Counted from the stretch's first letter, positions 44,214 through 54,013 are shown. The stretch is DNA of 64,000 bases from Rhodobacterales bacterium LSUCC0387 (GCA_015689775.1 WVSR01000001.1:683501-747500); one strand, 5' to 3'. Notes: generated by a model from the sequence alone, not told the origin. Program-made: numbers and translations.

Positions 44214-44579
44214 TGTTTGCGATCCATTCTTTAGCTGAACACCTTCTTAATCGATCCAGTTTTGCCAACCCAGCATAACTCTCAGCTACATCCTTGAGTT
44301 ATAATCATCCTGTTCTAGCAGCAGGTTCGGGGTTCAAGTCCTCGAGGGATCGCCATTTTCCAGGAAAAGTAACACGAATCGTGCGGTCCGTCCGTTATGG
44401 ATGGCGCAGCGTGAGGTCTATGTGAAATCTCTGCGACATACTGAATTTCCTCGCCCACGCGCTGATATCCACGCATTTAGCGGCCAAACCTTAAAAAAAA
44501 TTCTGCTTTTTGGTTCCTAGGCGCGTATGAAAGGCTTATACAGTTTTGCAACACACATGTGCTTGCGGGGAGGCATGAC
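44214..44579. other. Island right boundary and ihfB upstream region
   Basis: About 365 bases. The tRNA-Arg fragment at 44319-44356 marks the island end. The remaining 220 bases up to ihfB hold an open stretch of about 50 codons without a start that I do not consider a gene, and the ihfB promoter region near 44500-44560. Confidence 0.55.
44319..44356 (+). repeat. tRNA-Arg 3' fragment, outer right attachment site
   Basis: 38 bases equal to the 3' end of the tRNA-Arg gene plus one base, with one change in the T loop region. It contains no anticodon arm and is not a tRNA gene. It is the typical leftover of integration at a tRNA 3' end and marks the right edge of the compound island. Confidence 0.8.
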
Positions 44580-44858
44580 ATGATAAGATCAGAACTTGTG
44601 CAGAAACTTGCGGAGGAAAATCCGCATCTTTATCAGCGAGATGTTGAGCGGATTGTGGCAGCAATTTTTGGTGAAATTATCGAAGCCATGGCGCGTGGAG
44701 ATCGGGTGGAATTGCGCGGCTTCGGCGCGTTTTCGGTAAAAAAGCGTGATGCGCGGTTGGGCCGCAACCCACGGACGGGCGAGACTGTATCAGTTGAAGA
44801 AAAACATGTTCCCTTCTTTAAGGCGGGCAAATTGCTGCGTGACCGATTGAATTCGTGA
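44580..44858 (+). CDS. ihfB: Integration host factor subunit beta
   Basis: 92-residue DNA-bending protein of the HU/IHF family that pairs with IHF-alpha and acts in recombination, replication and transcription. Words seen: [14 protein letters not shown] at the N-terminus, [14 protein letters not shown] and the DNA-intercalating arm [10 protein letters not shown], with a hydrophobic [13 protein letters not shown] end. The ATG at 44580 follows GGGGAGG; the seven-codon longer frame is not needed. First gene after the island and the start of the ihfB-lapA-trpF-trpB order. Confidence 0.94.
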   Translation: MIRSELVQKLAEENPHLYQRDVERIVAAIFGEIIEAMARGDRVELRGFGAFSVKKRDARLGRNPRTGETVSVEEKHVPFFKAGKLLRDRLNS

Positions 44859-44881
44859 CGAGAACTGCGCGAGGGTAAGGC

Positions 44882-45256
44882 GTGATCCGAATAATTAAGC
44901 TGAGTTTCATTCTCTGTATCGCAGTGGTTCTGATTGTCCTGGCGATTGCCAATCGCGATCCGGTGGTGATCTATCTGTTGCCTACCGATGTGGCGCTGTG
45001 GCTGCGGATGGATTTGTCTGCATCCCTTCCGTTGTTCTTGATCATTTTTGGCGCGATTGCCGCAGGTTTGGTGTTGGGTTTTGTGTGGGAATGGCTGCGC
45101 GAACATCGGCATCGTGCGGATGCATCGCGCTCAAAGCGTGATGCTACACGCCTGTCGCGGGAATTGGAAATCCTCAAGGGCGAGGCGCGGGCGAAAGAGG
45201 GGCAGGATGACATTCTTGCTCTGTTGGAGAATGACAAGCCCTTGCGGCTTGGTTGA
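44882..45256 (+). CDS. LapA domain-containing membrane protein (DUF1049)
   Basis: 124 residues with two membrane helices at about residues 4-22 (IKLSFILCIAVVLIVLAIA) and 46-66 (LFLIIFGAIAAGLVLGFVW), then a cytoplasmic basic, coiled-coil tail (REHRHRADASRSKRDATRL). This is the LapA/DUF1049 pattern, related to lipopolysaccharide assembly protein A. It starts with GTG after GAGGGTAAGG, 23 bases after ihfB, and is followed by trpF 6 bases after its stop, so the three are probably co-transcribed. Confidence 0.85.
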   Translation: MIRIIKLSFILCIAVVLIVLAIANRDPVVIYLLPTDVALWLRMDLSASLPLFLIIFGAIAAGLVLGFVWEWLREHRHRADASRSKRDATRLSRELEILKGEARAKEGQDDILALLENDKPLRLG

Positions 45257-45262
45257 TCTGCC

Positions 45263-45904
45263 GTGAGCATTTCCGTTAAATTCTGTGGTCTTTCTCAGCC
45301 AGCCGATATTTTGGCTGCGGCTGCGGCGGGTGCGCTCTATGTGGGCTTTGTGTTTTTTCCAAAATCACCCCGGGCGATTAGCCTTACCGAGGCCTATGAT
45401 TTGGCGCTTGCAGTTCCCGCGGGCGTGGCCAAGGTGGGCTTGGTGGTCGATCCAGAGGATGCCTTTTTGGAGGAACTTCTGGCCGAAGTGCCGCTTGATA
45501 TCCTGCAATTGCACGGCCATGAAACACCTGCCCGTGTGGCGGAAATCCGTGCGCGCACAGGCCTGCCTGTGATGAAGGCCATTGGTATCGCAGATGCGGA
45601 TGATTTGGAGCAGATTGCGGATTACGCAGCGGTCAGTGACCAATTGCTGATTGATGCAAAGCCGCCTAAAAATGCTGATCTTCCTGGGGGCAATGGTTTA
45701 TCTTTTGACTGGCGGTTGTTGGCAGGGCGCAGATGGCCTGTGCCATGGATGCTGGCGGGTGGATTGACGCCAGACAATGTGCGTCTTGCCGTGCAAATGA
45801 CAGGCGCGCAGCAGGTTGATGTTTCATCAGGCGTGGAAAGTCGGGCAGGGGTAAAAGACCCTGCGTTGATCCATGCTTTTGCTGATGCTGTGAACGGGGG
45901 TTAA
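45263..45904 (+). CDS. trpF: Phosphoribosylanthranilate isomerase
   Basis: 213 residues, one TIM barrel, converting N-(5-phosphoribosyl)anthranilate to the CdRP intermediate in tryptophan synthesis. The general acid/base Cys is in [12 protein letters not shown] near the N-terminus. [25 protein letters not shown] and [10 protein letters not shown] are family words, and [16 protein letters not shown] forms the phosphate site. GTG start at 45263, 6 bases after lapA. trpB follows 74 bases on. Confidence 0.95.
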   Translation: MSISVKFCGLSQPADILAAAAAGALYVGFVFFPKSPRAISLTEAYDLALAVPAGVAKVGLVVDPEDAFLEELLAEVPLDILQLHGHETPARVAEIRARTGLPVMKAIGIADADDLEQIADYAAVSDQLLIDAKPPKNADLPGGNGLSFDWRLLAGRRWPVPWMLAGGLTPDNVRLAVQMTGAQQVDVSSGVESRAGVKDPALIHAFADAVNGG

Positions 45905-45978
45905 ACCTTGCCCCTTTCTCTTGCTCAATTCTTGCGCCCGCGTTAGGCAGTGGGTCAAATGTGAAAAAAGGTGCCTCC

Positions 45979-47205
45979 ATGCCCGATGATATCTTGAACA
46001 GCTTTATGACTGGCCCTGATGAAAGCGGCCGCTTCGGCCAATTCGGCGGGCGGTTTGTATCAGAAACCTTGATGCCGCTGATTTTGGAATTGGAAGCCCA
46101 ATATGAACGCGCCAAAACAGATAAATCCTTTTGGGATGAAATGCATGATTTGTGGACGCATTATGTGGGCCGTCCGAGCCCCCTTTATTTCGCGGAGCGC
46201 CTGACCGAGCATTTGGGTGGCGCAAAAATCTATCTCAAGCGGGATGAGCTGAACCATACGGGCGCGCACAAGATCAACAATGTGTTGGGTCAGATCATTT
46301 TGGCCCGCCGCATGGGTAAGACGCGGATCATCGCGGAAACAGGCGCGGGTCAGCATGGCGTGGCCACGGCGACCGTGTGTGCAAAATTCGGCTTGAAATG
46401 CGTGGTCTATATGGGCGCGCATGATGTCGAACGCCAAGCGCCCAATGTGTTCCGCATGAAGCTGCTAGGGGCCGAAGTCGTGCCTGTAACCTCGGGGCGT
46501 GGCACTTTGAAAGACGCAATGAACGATGCCTTGCGCGACTGGGTCACCAATGTGCGCGATACATTCTATTGCATCGGCACTGTAGCAGGCCCACACCCAT
46601 ATCCCGCGATGGTGCGTGATTTCCAAGCGATCATCGGCAAAGAGGCCCGTGAACAGATGTTGGCCGCCGAAGGCCGTTTGCCAGACACGATCATTGCGGC
46701 CATTGGCGGCGGTTCAAACGCGATGGGGCTGTTTTATCCCTTCTTGGATGACAAGGATGTGCAGATCATCGGTGTTGAGGCAGGCGGCAAAGGTGTCAAT
46801 GACAAGATGGAGCATTGCGCAAGCCTAACAGGGGGCCGCCCGGGCGTGCTGCATGGCAACCGCACCTATTTGTTACAAGACGAAGATGGACAAATCCTCG
46901 AGGGACATTCGATTTCGGCGGGGCTTGATTACCCTGGCATCGGCCCTGAGCATTCATGGCTCCACGATATTGGTCGCGCTGAATATGTCTCGATCACCGA
47001 TAGCGAAGCCTTGCAGGCGTTTCAGCTGTGCTGTCATCAAGAGGGCATCATTCCCGCGCTAGAGCCAAGCCATGCCTTGGCCCATGTGATGAAAATCGCG
47101 CCGACCTTCCCAAAGGATCATTTAATCTGCATGAATATGTGTGGTCGCGGTGATAAGGATATCTTCACAGTGGCCCGCGCGTTGGGGTGGGAGATGCAGG
47201 GGTGA
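45979..47205 (+). CDS. trpB: Tryptophan synthase beta chain
   Basis: PLP enzyme joining indole and serine, 408 residues. The Schiff-base lysine is K98 in HTGAHKINN; the glycine-rich phosphate site is [10 protein letters not shown], and [13 protein letters not shown] and [12 protein letters not shown] are conserved. The ATG at 45979 follows AAAAGGTG; an upstream GTG six codons earlier is also open. Unlike many bacteria, trpA is not next to it: the alpha chain lies at 51705 on the opposite strand. Confidence 0.96.
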   Translation: MPDDILNSFMTGPDESGRFGQFGGRFVSETLMPLILELEAQYERAKTDKSFWDEMHDLWTHYVGRPSPLYFAERLTEHLGGAKIYLKRDELNHTGAHKINNVLGQIILARRMGKTRIIAETGAGQHGVATATVCAKFGLKCVVYMGAHDVERQAPNVFRMKLLGAEVVPVTSGRGTLKDAMNDALRDWVTNVRDTFYCIGTVAGPHPYPAMVRDFQAIIGKEAREQMLAAEGRLPDTIIAAIGGGSNAMGLFYPFLDDKDVQIIGVEAGGKGVNDKMEHCASLTGGRPGVLHGNRTYLLQDEDGQILEGHSISAGLDYPGIGPEHSWLHDIGRAEYVSITDSEALQAFQLCCHQEGIIPALEPSHALAHVMKIAPTFPKDHLICMNMCGRGDKDIFTVARALGWEMQG

Positions 47206-47264
47206 TCCCCTCATCTGTCCATAATTTTTAAGCCCGTCCTGCTTCGATACCATTGGTTTGGGCA

Positions 47265-47630
47265 TCATTCAATTTGATGCAATTCCAATATGTTCAGTGG
47301 AATGATTTCGAGCGCGCGCATATGCGTTGCGTGAAGATTGACCTTTGGTGCAACCCCGTCGTCATGGGCCTGGAGGAAGCGAGAGGCGCACAAGCACCAG
47401 CGATCCCCTTCTTTTAGGCCTTGAAACCCATATTCTGGACGGGGCGTGGTTAAGTCATTGCCCACATATTTGGAAAAAGCCAGAAATTCACGCGTCATCA
47501 CCGCGCAAACTGTGTGCGAGCCAAAATCATTATCGCTGGTGTCGCAGCATCCATTGCGAAAAAAACCCGTCATTGGATCGCTGCTGCAACTTTGCAGCGG
47601 CGCACCAAATACATTTACGCTTTCATCCAT
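47265..47630 (-). CDS. DUF2237 family protein
   Basis: 121 residues with the DUF2237 words NVFGAPLQSCSSDPMTGFFR, GCCDTSDNDFGSHTVCAVMT and GDRWCLCASRFLQAH. Several conserved cysteines and Trp are typical of this small family, found in many bacteria, plants and archaea, with no established function. It lies between trpB (convergent) and pth (same strand) and is probably transcribed after pth, 64 bases downstream of its stop. Confidence 0.88.
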   Translation of the reverse strand: MDESVNVFGAPLQSCSSDPMTGFFRNGCCDTSDNDFGSHTVCAVMTREFLAFSKYVGNDLTTPRPEYGFQGLKEGDRWCLCASRFLQAHDDGVAPKVNLHATHMRALEIIPLNILELHQIE

Positions 47631-47694
47631 GTTCTATCCTCATAAGTGCCAGAGATATTGCGAGAGAGGGATAGGAACACCCAAGGCGCTAAAT

Positions 47695-48384
47695 TTATCG
47701 AAACCGATCAACCAGTTTCTGCAACGGGCTTCGGCTGTCTTGCGGTGTCTGTACGGCCTCCGCAGGGGTTGGAGCCGTGTCGAGTGATTTGCGCTCTTGA
47801 ACTGTTTCGCGAGCGGGTGCGGTGGTTTTCATGGCCACTGCATTTTGGAACTGCGCGCCGTTATCCTCAGCCAACGCTTTGGCCCCATCCGAAATGCCCC
47901 GCAACACCAACTCCAACCAAGACTGATCTGCCTTGGAAAAATCTGACAAAACATAGGCCGCGACCCGATCCTTGTGGCCTGGATGACCAATACCAAGACG
48001 TACACGGTGATAAGCCTCACCGATATGTTCATGTAGTGACCGCAGGCCATTATGCCCTGCATGCCCCCCTGACGACTTAAGCCGAAGTTTCGATGGCGCA
48101 AGGTCAAGCTCGTCATGAAAAACTGTGACATCTTCCGCGGTCAGTTTGAAAAACCGCATCGCCTCGCCCACGGATTGGCCCGAGCGGTTCATGAAGGTTT
48201 CTGGCTTGAGCAAGATCACCTTTTGGCGGCCTAAAACCCCTTCGCAGATTTGGCCTTGAAATTTGCCGCGCCACGGAGAGAACCCATGATCTGCTGCAAT
48301 ATGATCCAAGGCCATGAACCCGATATTATGACGGTTCTGGCTGTATTTCGCGCCTGGATTTCCAAGACCAACCCAAAGTTTCAT
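47695..48384 (-). CDS. pth: Peptidyl-tRNA hydrolase
   Basis: Releases peptides from peptidyl-tRNA that drops off the ribosome. The Pth core has the GLGNPGAKYSQNRHNIGF N-terminus with catalytic H19, the KPETFMNRSGQSV loop and FHDELDLAPSKLRLK with the catalytic Asp. 229 residues is longer than the roughly 190 of E. coli, owing to a proline- and glutamate-containing C-terminal tail (about 190-229) of low complexity, common in this group of bacteria. It follows rplY on the same strand but a strong terminator lies between them. Confidence 0.95.
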   Translation of the reverse strand: MKLWVGLGNPGAKYSQNRHNIGFMALDHIAADHGFSPWRGKFQGQICEGVLGRQKVILLKPETFMNRSGQSVGEAMRFFKLTAEDVTVFHDELDLAPSKLRLKSSGGHAGHNGLRSLHEHIGEAYHRVRLGIGHPGHKDRVAAYVLSDFSKADQSWLELVLRGISDGAKALAEDNGAQFQNAVAMKTTAPARETVQERKSLDTAPTPAEAVQTPQDSRSPLQKLVDRFR

Positions 48385-48437
48385 AGCCGCTGTGATACTC
48401 CGATTGCCCGTCTCATAAAAGGGTGGTGTACGATAAA

Positions 48438-48469
48438 ATAAAGGCGCGAAGAAATCTTCGCGCCTTTAT
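48438..48469 (-). terminator. Intrinsic terminator between rplY and pth
   Basis: A perfect 15-base inverted repeat with a two-base loop (ATAAAGGCGCGAAGA / TCTTCGCGCCTTTAT), 24 bases past the rplY stop. A T-rich end on the minus strand (TTTATTTTATC) supports termination after rplY. The pth gene start, 54 bases further, would then need its own promoter or read-through. Confidence 0.85.
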
Positions 48470-48493
48470 CAATTCGCCAGAAGATCCGCCTGG

Positions 48494-49120
48494 TTATTCG
48501 GCGACTTCTTCTTCGCTTTCAGCAGCGGCTTCGTTATCTGCACTTACCAGACCAGATGGGGCGGTGATATTAGCGATCACGAAATCGCGGTCGATCGTTG
48601 GTTTAACGCCCTCTGGCAGGGTTACATCAGAGATGTGGATCACATCGCCAATGCCGCGGCCTGTCAGGTCAACAGTGATCCCCTCAGGGATATCACCTGC
48701 AATCACCGAAAGCTCAACCTCGGCGCGTACGACTGTCAAAACGCCGCCGCGTTTGATACCAGGTGCGGCTTCATGGTTGATGAAGTTGACAGGGATGAAC
48801 AGCTTCACGCGCGAAGTGCGGCGCAGGCGCATCAAGTCAACATGGGTCGGCAGATCTTTTACCACATCGCGCTGCACGCCACGGCAAATCACGCGCACAT
48901 CTTCTTGACCGTCAACCTTGAGGTTGAAAAGGGTCGCAAGGAACCGGCCCTCTTTCAGGCGTTTGAGCAATTGGTTAAAGGGGATTTGAATTGCAAGAGG
49001 GTCAGCCCCACCGCCATACACAATACCGGGCACTTTGCCTTCACGGCGAGCTTGACGAGCGGCCCCCTTGCCTGTCCCCGTCCGTGCCTCGGCGATAAGA
49101 TCAGGAATCTCACCAGCCAT
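48494..49120 (-). CDS. rplY: Ribosomal protein L25 / general stress protein Ctc
   Basis: 208 residues, the long TL5/CTC form with an N-terminal 5S rRNA-binding domain ([20 protein letters not shown]) and a C-terminal beta domain ([21 protein letters not shown]). The tail is acidic ([12 protein letters not shown]). Part of the 50S subunit. Start ATG at 49120 follows GGAGATATA. Order rplY-pth on one strand is common in bacteria. Confidence 0.94.
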   Translation of the reverse strand: MAGEIPDLIAEARTGTGKGAARQARREGKVPGIVYGGGADPLAIQIPFNQLLKRLKEGRFLATLFNLKVDGQEDVRVICRGVQRDVVKDLPTHVDLMRLRRTSRVKLFIPVNFINHEAAPGIKRGGVLTVVRAEVELSVIAGDIPEGITVDLTGRGIGDVIHISDVTLPEGVKPTIDRDFVIANITAPSGLVSADNEAAAESEEEVAE

Positions 49121-49275
49121 AGCTATATCTCCATATGTTATGGGCCGCCTCCAAGGGTGTCGGGCCCGTGAGCTCGCGCTCTTACAAGCATTTTTTGCCT
49201 TTGGCCAGAACTAAATCTGCTATTTTGCACATATATCGCTTGAGCCATTCCAATCGGCGGGGTAGCGGTTTCAGC

Positions 49276-50484
49276 ATGCATGCGCTTGGCAAAATTGCAC
49301 AGGATCTTTCGCTCACCATCAGGCCCGTATTCGGCTTTATGGTTTTGGGCTCTTTTTGGGGGTCTTATGCAGCGCTTGCCCCGCAAATCAAAGCACAGAT
49401 TGGGGCAGGTGATGGGCTCTTTGGCACCCTCCTTTTGATGTCAGCTTTGGGGCTTGTTACTGCGATGTGGTTGGCGCCACGGGTGGATCGGCATTTGGGT
49501 AAATGGGGCCTGCCCCTCGGCGCGGGTCTTTTGGCCTTATCGTTTGTGGTTTTGGGTGCGGCAAGCCGACCCTTGGAATTTGGCTTTGGGATGGTTTTGG
49601 CGGGAGCGGCTTCGGGGCTGACGGATGTCATTATTAATGCCCGTGTTTCAGAGGCAGAGGCTGCTCACAGGCGTCCGTTTATGTCCCTCAATCATGCGAT
49701 GTTTTCTTTCGCCTATGCGCTTGCTGCACTCAGCGCAGGTGCCGCGCGGGAATTTGACGCTTCAGCCTTACAGGTGTTTCTGGCCTTGGGGGTTATCGTT
49801 GCCCTAGCTTTGCCCATTTTGCGCAGCCCATCTTTTTTTGTTGGTGCTTCGGGCGATGGTGCTGCGGAGCAGACTGCTGATTTAGTGCCGTTTTGGTCGG
49901 GTTTGGTGATCTGGCCAGGATTGGTGGTGATGTTTGGCTTCATGTCAGAGGCCGCGATGGAAAGTTGGTCTGCCTTGCACATTGAACGCTCGCTTGGCGG
50001 GCGGGCTGTCGAAGGGGCGATTGGCCCCCTCATGTTGGGCTTAACCATGGGGATTGGCCGACTTGCGGGGCATTTTCTAACGCAGGCGCATGATACGCTG
50101 CGCATGGTTTCGCGCGCGGCCTTGGTGTCGGCGACGGGGGCAGTGATCGCCGCTTTTGCAGTGTCGCCCGAGATGGCATATACGGGATTTGCAATCCAAG
50201 GACTGGGCGTGTCGATTATTGCGCCTTTGGCGCTTGGCATCGTGGGGCAACTCGCAGGGTCTGGGGAAAGAACACGGATAATCGCTCGCGTGTCGGTCAT
50301 TGGTTTTGCGGGGTTTTTGATAGCCCCTGCTACAATGGGTTGGATGGCAGAATTGGCCAGTCTGCGGGTGGCTTTTGGCATAATTGCTGTGATTTTGCTC
50401 ATCATTCCGCTCATCTGCGCGCGTGCGCTGCGCCCCCTTTCTCCCGCGGGTGGCGGGCAAAAGGGGCCCATTAGTGGAGCTTAA
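49276..50484 (+). CDS. MFS transporter
   Basis: About 402 residues with roughly twelve hydrophobic segments (for example PVFGFMVLGSFWGSYAAL, GLFGTLLLMSALGLVTAMWLA, GFGMVLAGAASGLTDVI), the pattern of a major facilitator with a 6+6 layout. The substrate cannot be read; the FucP/YbjJ-like short MFS proteins are the nearest general pattern. The ATG at 49276 is chosen because it places a short cytoplasmic N-terminus before the first helix; upstream 47 codons are open but unlike a transporter start. Its stop overlaps by 4 bases the convergent lldD-like gene. Confidence 0.82.
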   Translation: MHALGKIAQDLSLTIRPVFGFMVLGSFWGSYAALAPQIKAQIGAGDGLFGTLLLMSALGLVTAMWLAPRVDRHLGKWGLPLGAGLLALSFVVLGAASRPLEFGFGMVLAGAASGLTDVIINARVSEAEAAHRRPFMSLNHAMFSFAYALAALSAGAAREFDASALQVFLALGVIVALALPILRSPSFFVGASGDGAAEQTADLVPFWSGLVIWPGLVVMFGFMSEAAMESWSALHIERSLGGRAVEGAIGPLMLGLTMGIGRLAGHFLTQAHDTLRMVSRAALVSATGAVIAAFAVSPEMAYTGFAIQGLGVSIIAPLALGIVGQLAGSGERTRIIARVSVIGFAGFLIAPATMGWMAELASLRVAFGIIAVILLIIPLICARALRPLSPAGGGQKGPISGA

Positions 50485-51644
50485 GCCCACTCCCCACTAA
50501 AGTTTTTCGGAACAAGCAGGTTGTGGCGTCCAAGCGCCTTTACATCGCGTTCGCCGCACAGCGCCATAGTGCTGTCGAGTTCCTTGTGGATGACTTCCAA
50601 AGCGCGGGTGACGCCTGCTTCCCCCATAGCCCCAAGCCCGTTGACGAAGGCGCGTCCGATGTAGGTGCCTTTCGCCCCCATGGCCAAGGCCTTAAGGACA
50701 TCCTGACCAGATCGAATGCCACTGTCGAGATGGACTTCAATCTTGTCTCCGACCACATCCAAAATTGGCTCTAGCATACGGATTGAGGATAATGCCCCAT
50801 CCAATTGCCGTCCACCATGGTTGGACACGACGATGGCATCTGCGCCGACCTTTGCAGCCATTTTTGCATCTTCGGCATCCAAGATGCCTTTAATGATTAC
50901 AGGGCCATCCCACATTTTGCGGAATTGCTTGATGCGCTCCCAATCAAGGCTTTGATCAAAGGCCTGCGCTATCCATGAACTGAGTGAGGAGGGGTCATCA
51001 ATCCCGTCCACATGACCCACAATATTGCCAAAAAACCGCCGCTTGGTGCCAAGCATCTCAAGGCCCCATTGCACTTTGGTCATCATATCAGCCACGGATT
51101 TCACAGTGAATTTGGGCGGCGCTGATAGCCCGTTTTTGAGGTCTTTGTGACGTTGACCCAAAAGCTGCAAATCCACTGTAATCACGATGGCTGAGCATTT
51201 TGCGTCTCTCGCGCGCTGAAACAGCCGCGTCATGAAATCATCGTCTTTAAGCGTGTAGACCTGAAACCAGAAGGGCTTTCTGGTGTGCTCAGCCACATCC
51301 TCGATAGAACAGATCGACATGGTCGAGAGGGTAAACGGCACGCCGAATTTTTCTGCGGCCCGCGCCACTTTGATCTCGCCATCAGCGCGCTGCATGCCCG
51401 TCAACCCAACAGGGGCCAAGGCCACGGGCATCGTCACATCATGGCCTATCATGGTCGAGGCCGTTCTGCGGTTTGACATATCAACCGCCACTCTTTGGCG
51501 CAGGCGGATCAGATCAAAATCGGATGAGTTTTCCCGGAACGTCTGCTCTGTCCAACTGCCAGATTCTGCGTAATCGTAAAACATCTTTGGCGTGCGCTTT
51601 TGATGCAAGCGGCGCAGGTCTTCGATTTCGGTGATGACGGGCAT
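50481..51644 (-). CDS. lldD: FMN-dependent alpha-hydroxy acid dehydrogenase (L-lactate dehydrogenase-like)
   Basis: 387 residues of the alpha-hydroxy-acid oxidase/dehydrogenase TIM barrel. N-terminal substrate Tyr is in KRTPKMFYDYAESGSWTE, FMN-binding region VALAPVGLTGM, catalytic His in SNHGGRQLDG, and HLDSGIRSGQDVLKALAMGA. The motif set is that of L-lactate dehydrogenase LldD, but glycolate or mandelate oxidases share it. The ATG at 51644 follows GGAGTACC. It could feed hydroxy acid oxidation at the membrane. Next to trpA only by chance. Confidence 0.85.
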   Translation of the reverse strand: MPVITEIEDLRRLHQKRTPKMFYDYAESGSWTEQTFRENSSDFDLIRLRQRVAVDMSNRRTASTMIGHDVTMPVALAPVGLTGMQRADGEIKVARAAEKFGVPFTLSTMSICSIEDVAEHTRKPFWFQVYTLKDDDFMTRLFQRARDAKCSAIVITVDLQLLGQRHKDLKNGLSAPPKFTVKSVADMMTKVQWGLEMLGTKRRFFGNIVGHVDGIDDPSSLSSWIAQAFDQSLDWERIKQFRKMWDGPVIIKGILDAEDAKMAAKVGADAIVVSNHGGRQLDGALSSIRMLEPILDVVGDKIEVHLDSGIRSGQDVLKALAMGAKGTYIGRAFVNGLGAMGEAGVTRALEVIHKELDSTMALCGERDVKALGRHNLLVPKNFSGEWA

Positions 51645-51704
51645 GATGGTACTCCTCCGCAAGGTCGGTAAGGAAGTCTTACCAATTCTCCCAAAGGCCC
51701 GCAA

Positions 51705-52499
51705 TCATTTGGCGCGATGCGCCCCATCGGCCAAGGATTTCACAAAGGCGGTGATTTCTGGCACGGATTTACCCTGCTCAATCAGGCTCACGATAGCCGA
51801 ACCCACGACTGCGCCGTCGGCCACACTAGCAATTGCCTCGGCGGCTTCAGGAGTTTTGATGCCAAAGCCCACAATGACAGGAAGATCGGTTTGCGATTTG
51901 ATCCGAGCCACCTCTGGCCCGACATCACCCGCCTGCGCGTTAGCGGCCCCAGTGATGCCTGTGATCGAAACGTAGTAGATAAAGCCTGAAGTGTTTTCCA
52001 ACAATTTGGGCAAGCGATTGTCATCACTGGTGGGTGTCGCTAGACGGATGAAATTCAGCCCTGCATTTTGCGCAGGAATGCATAGCTCGCTATCTTCTTC
52101 AGGAGGCAAATCAACAATGATCAGGCCATCAATGCCCGCGTCTTTGGCTTGCTCCAAAAAGCGATCCACACCACGGCTGTAAATCGGATTGTAATATCCC
52201 ATCATCACAATCGGCGTTTCATTATCGGTTTTGCGCAGCTCACGCGCCATTTGCAGCGTTTTGTCGAGGGTCTGCCCCCCTTCAAGCGCGCGCTGCCCCG
52301 CAAGCTGAATGGTCGAGCCATCCGCCATTGGATCGGTAAAGGGAAGGCCCAATTCGATGATATCTACGCCTGCCGCGGGAAGGGCTTTGATCAACTCAAG
52401 CGAGGTGGCGTAATTAGGATCGCCCGCCATGACATAGGCGACAAAGGCCTTTTTGCCCTCTCGAGCCAGCCGCGCAAAAGTGGTGTCGATCCGTGTCAT
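51705..52499 (-). CDS. trpA: Tryptophan synthase alpha chain
   Basis: 264 residues, TIM barrel that splits indole-3-glycerol phosphate. The catalytic Glu and Asp are in [37 protein letters not shown] and VGFGIKTPE are family words. It lies on the minus strand about 4.5 kb from trpB, separated by pth, rplY, an MFS transporter and lldD, so the two subunits are not in one operon here. No special regulatory feature is seen in the 142 bases to ychF. Confidence 0.96.
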   Translation of the reverse strand: MTRIDTTFARLAREGKKAFVAYVMAGDPNYATSLELIKALPAAGVDIIELGLPFTDPMADGSTIQLAGQRALEGGQTLDKTLQMARELRKTDNETPIVMMGYYNPIYSRGVDRFLEQAKDAGIDGLIIVDLPPEEDSELCIPAQNAGLNFIRLATPTSDDNRLPKLLENTSGFIYYVSITGITGAANAQAGDVGPEVARIKSQTDLPVIVGFGIKTPEAAEAIASVADGAVVGSAIVSLIEQGKSVPEITAFVKSLADGAHRAK

Positions 52500-52641
52500 A
52501 GATGCCTCCCGCGAAATCGTTCGTTTGGGGTTTGCGGCAAATAGCGGCGGAAATCAATGGGGCCTGACGGTTTGGGGCCATTGCCCCGCCGCGCACTTCG
52601 CCCTAGAAGGCAGCCAACGCGCATCACGGAGGTCGCTTGCA

Positions 52642-53739
52642 ATGGGTTTCAAAATGGGAATCGTCGGTCTGCCCAATGTTGGGAAATCCACGCTGTTCAA
52701 CGCCTTGACCAAAACCGCAGCCGCACAGGCCGCGAATTTCCCTTTTTGCACCATCGAGCCAAATGTGGGCGATGTGGCCGTTCCCGACCCGCGCCTTGAG
52801 AAATTGGCCGCGATTGGAGGCTCAAAACAGATCATCCCAACCCGTATGACCTTTGTCGATATTGCGGGTCTTGTGCGCGGGGCCTCAAAGGGCGAGGGGT
52901 TGGGCAACCAATTCCTTGCCAATATCCGCGAGACCGATGCCATCGCCCAAGTGTTGCGCTGCTTCATTGATGAGGATGTGACCCATGTGGAAGGCCGCGT
53001 TGACCCCGTCGCGGATGCTGAAACTATCGAAACCGAATTGATGTTAGCTGATCTCGAAAGTATCGAGAAACGTTTGCAAAACCTGACCCGCAAGGTGCGC
53101 GGCGGTGATAAAGAGGCGGTGCAGCAAGAGCGCCTGTTGAAAGAGGCGCAGGCAATGTTGGAGCAGGGCAAACCCGCCCGCATGGTCGAAGTTGCCGAGG
53201 ATGATGCGAAAGCGTGGAAGATGCTTCAACTTTTGACCACGAAGCCCGTGCTTTACGTCTGCAATGTGGATGAGGCCTCCGCCGCCACGGGCAATGCATT
53301 ATCCGCGCGGGTCGAGGAGATGGCTAAGATGCAGGGTGCGGCATGTGTCGTCATCTCTGCGGCGATTGAGGAAGAAATCAGCCAACTGCCCGCCGAGGAT
53401 GCCGCCGTGTTTTTGGGCGAAATGGGGTTGGAGGAGGCAGGTCTCGACCGCCTTATTCGCGCGGGCTATGACCTTTTGGCACTGGAAACCTATTTCACCG
53501 TTGGCCCAAAAGAGGCCCGCGCATGGACTATCAGCCACGGCACCGCCGCGCCACAGGCTGCAGGCGTGATCCATGGCGATTTCGAGCGCGGCTTCATCCG
53601 CGCCGAAACCATCGCCTATGAGGATTATGTCACATTAGGCGGCGAGGTTGCAGCAAAAGACGCAGGTAAAATGCGGGTTGAGGGGAAAAGCTACATCGTC
53701 AAAGATGGTGATGTGCTGCATTTCCTCTTTAACGCCTAA
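52642..53739 (+). CDS. ychF: Redox-regulated ATPase YchF
   Basis: Obg-family P-loop protein that uses ATP rather than GTP, 365 residues. The P-loop is GIVGLPNVGKSTLFN (residues 6-20), with the TKTAAAQAANFPFCTIEPNVG switch region, then the coiled-coil insert and a C-terminal TGS domain (TYFTVGPKEARAWTI, FIRAETIAYEDYV). It may take part in ribosome or stress functions. The ATG at 52642 follows CACGGAGG; the 63-codon upstream extension is not family-like and overlaps trpA. Confidence 0.96.
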   Translation: MGFKMGIVGLPNVGKSTLFNALTKTAAAQAANFPFCTIEPNVGDVAVPDPRLEKLAAIGGSKQIIPTRMTFVDIAGLVRGASKGEGLGNQFLANIRETDAIAQVLRCFIDEDVTHVEGRVDPVADAETIETELMLADLESIEKRLQNLTRKVRGGDKEAVQQERLLKEAQAMLEQGKPARMVEVAEDDAKAWKMLQLLTTKPVLYVCNVDEASAATGNALSARVEEMAKMQGAACVVISAAIEEEISQLPAEDAAVFLGEMGLEEAGLDRLIRAGYDLLALETYFTVGPKEARAWTISHGTAAPQAAGVIHGDFERGFIRAETIAYEDYVTLGGEVAAKDAGKMRVEGKSYIVKDGDVLHFLFNA

Positions 53740-53800
53740 TCGCGGCGGGCCACAAATTCCCCCCTTGCCCCTGCGCCCCCATGTCGTTAGACGGGTCGGC

Positions 53801-53890
53801 GGAGACGTGGCCGAGTGGTCGAAGGCGCTCCCCTGCTAAGGGAGTAGACGGGAAACCGTCTCGTGGGTTCGAATCCCATCGTCTCCGCCA
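53801..53890 (+). tRNA. tRNA-Ser (anticodon GCT)
   Basis: Complete 90-base class II tRNA with encoded CCA: acceptor GGAGACG / CGTCTCC, anticodon arm CTCCC-CTGCTAA-GGGAG with GCT at 53835-53837, a long variable arm and T arm GTGGG-TTCGAAT-CCCAT-type. It is followed by AT-rich sequence and genes of unusual composition, so it may be an insertion site, though no second copy of its 3' end was found. Confidence 0.95.
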
Positions 53891-54013
53891 CAAATCTTAA
53901 TTAATTCATTGATATCTTGATGATCTAAAACCAATCTACTCGTAGATAATCGCTTTCTGCGTCTCTACTCATTTCAATTGTCTAGATAGCTTAATTCCGA
54001 CTGTCAGGTAGCC

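Larger units (their letters stand above)
41444..44356. mobile_element. Second island unit, probably a remnant without integrase
   Basis: About 2.9 kb between the right full tRNA-Arg copy and a 38-base 3' fragment of the same gene at 44319-44356. It carries a glycosidase-like gene and a secreted nuclease, with no recombinase. Directly after the left core there is a pair of GGGTGCCA repeats at the distance where unit 1 has its own arm sites. The best reading is an older element, decayed or mobilised in trans, into whose tRNA site unit 1 later inserted. Confidence 0.65.

Noticed and set aside
44319-44356. Third tRNA-Arg gene
   Set aside because: Only the T arm and 3' acceptor strand are present, with no anticodon arm. 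It is an attachment remnant, not a gene.
44357-44515. Open frame of about 50 codons after the island boundary
   Set aside because: No start codon with a ribosome binding site, no protein family recognised and it reads through the attachment remnant, so it is probably chance.
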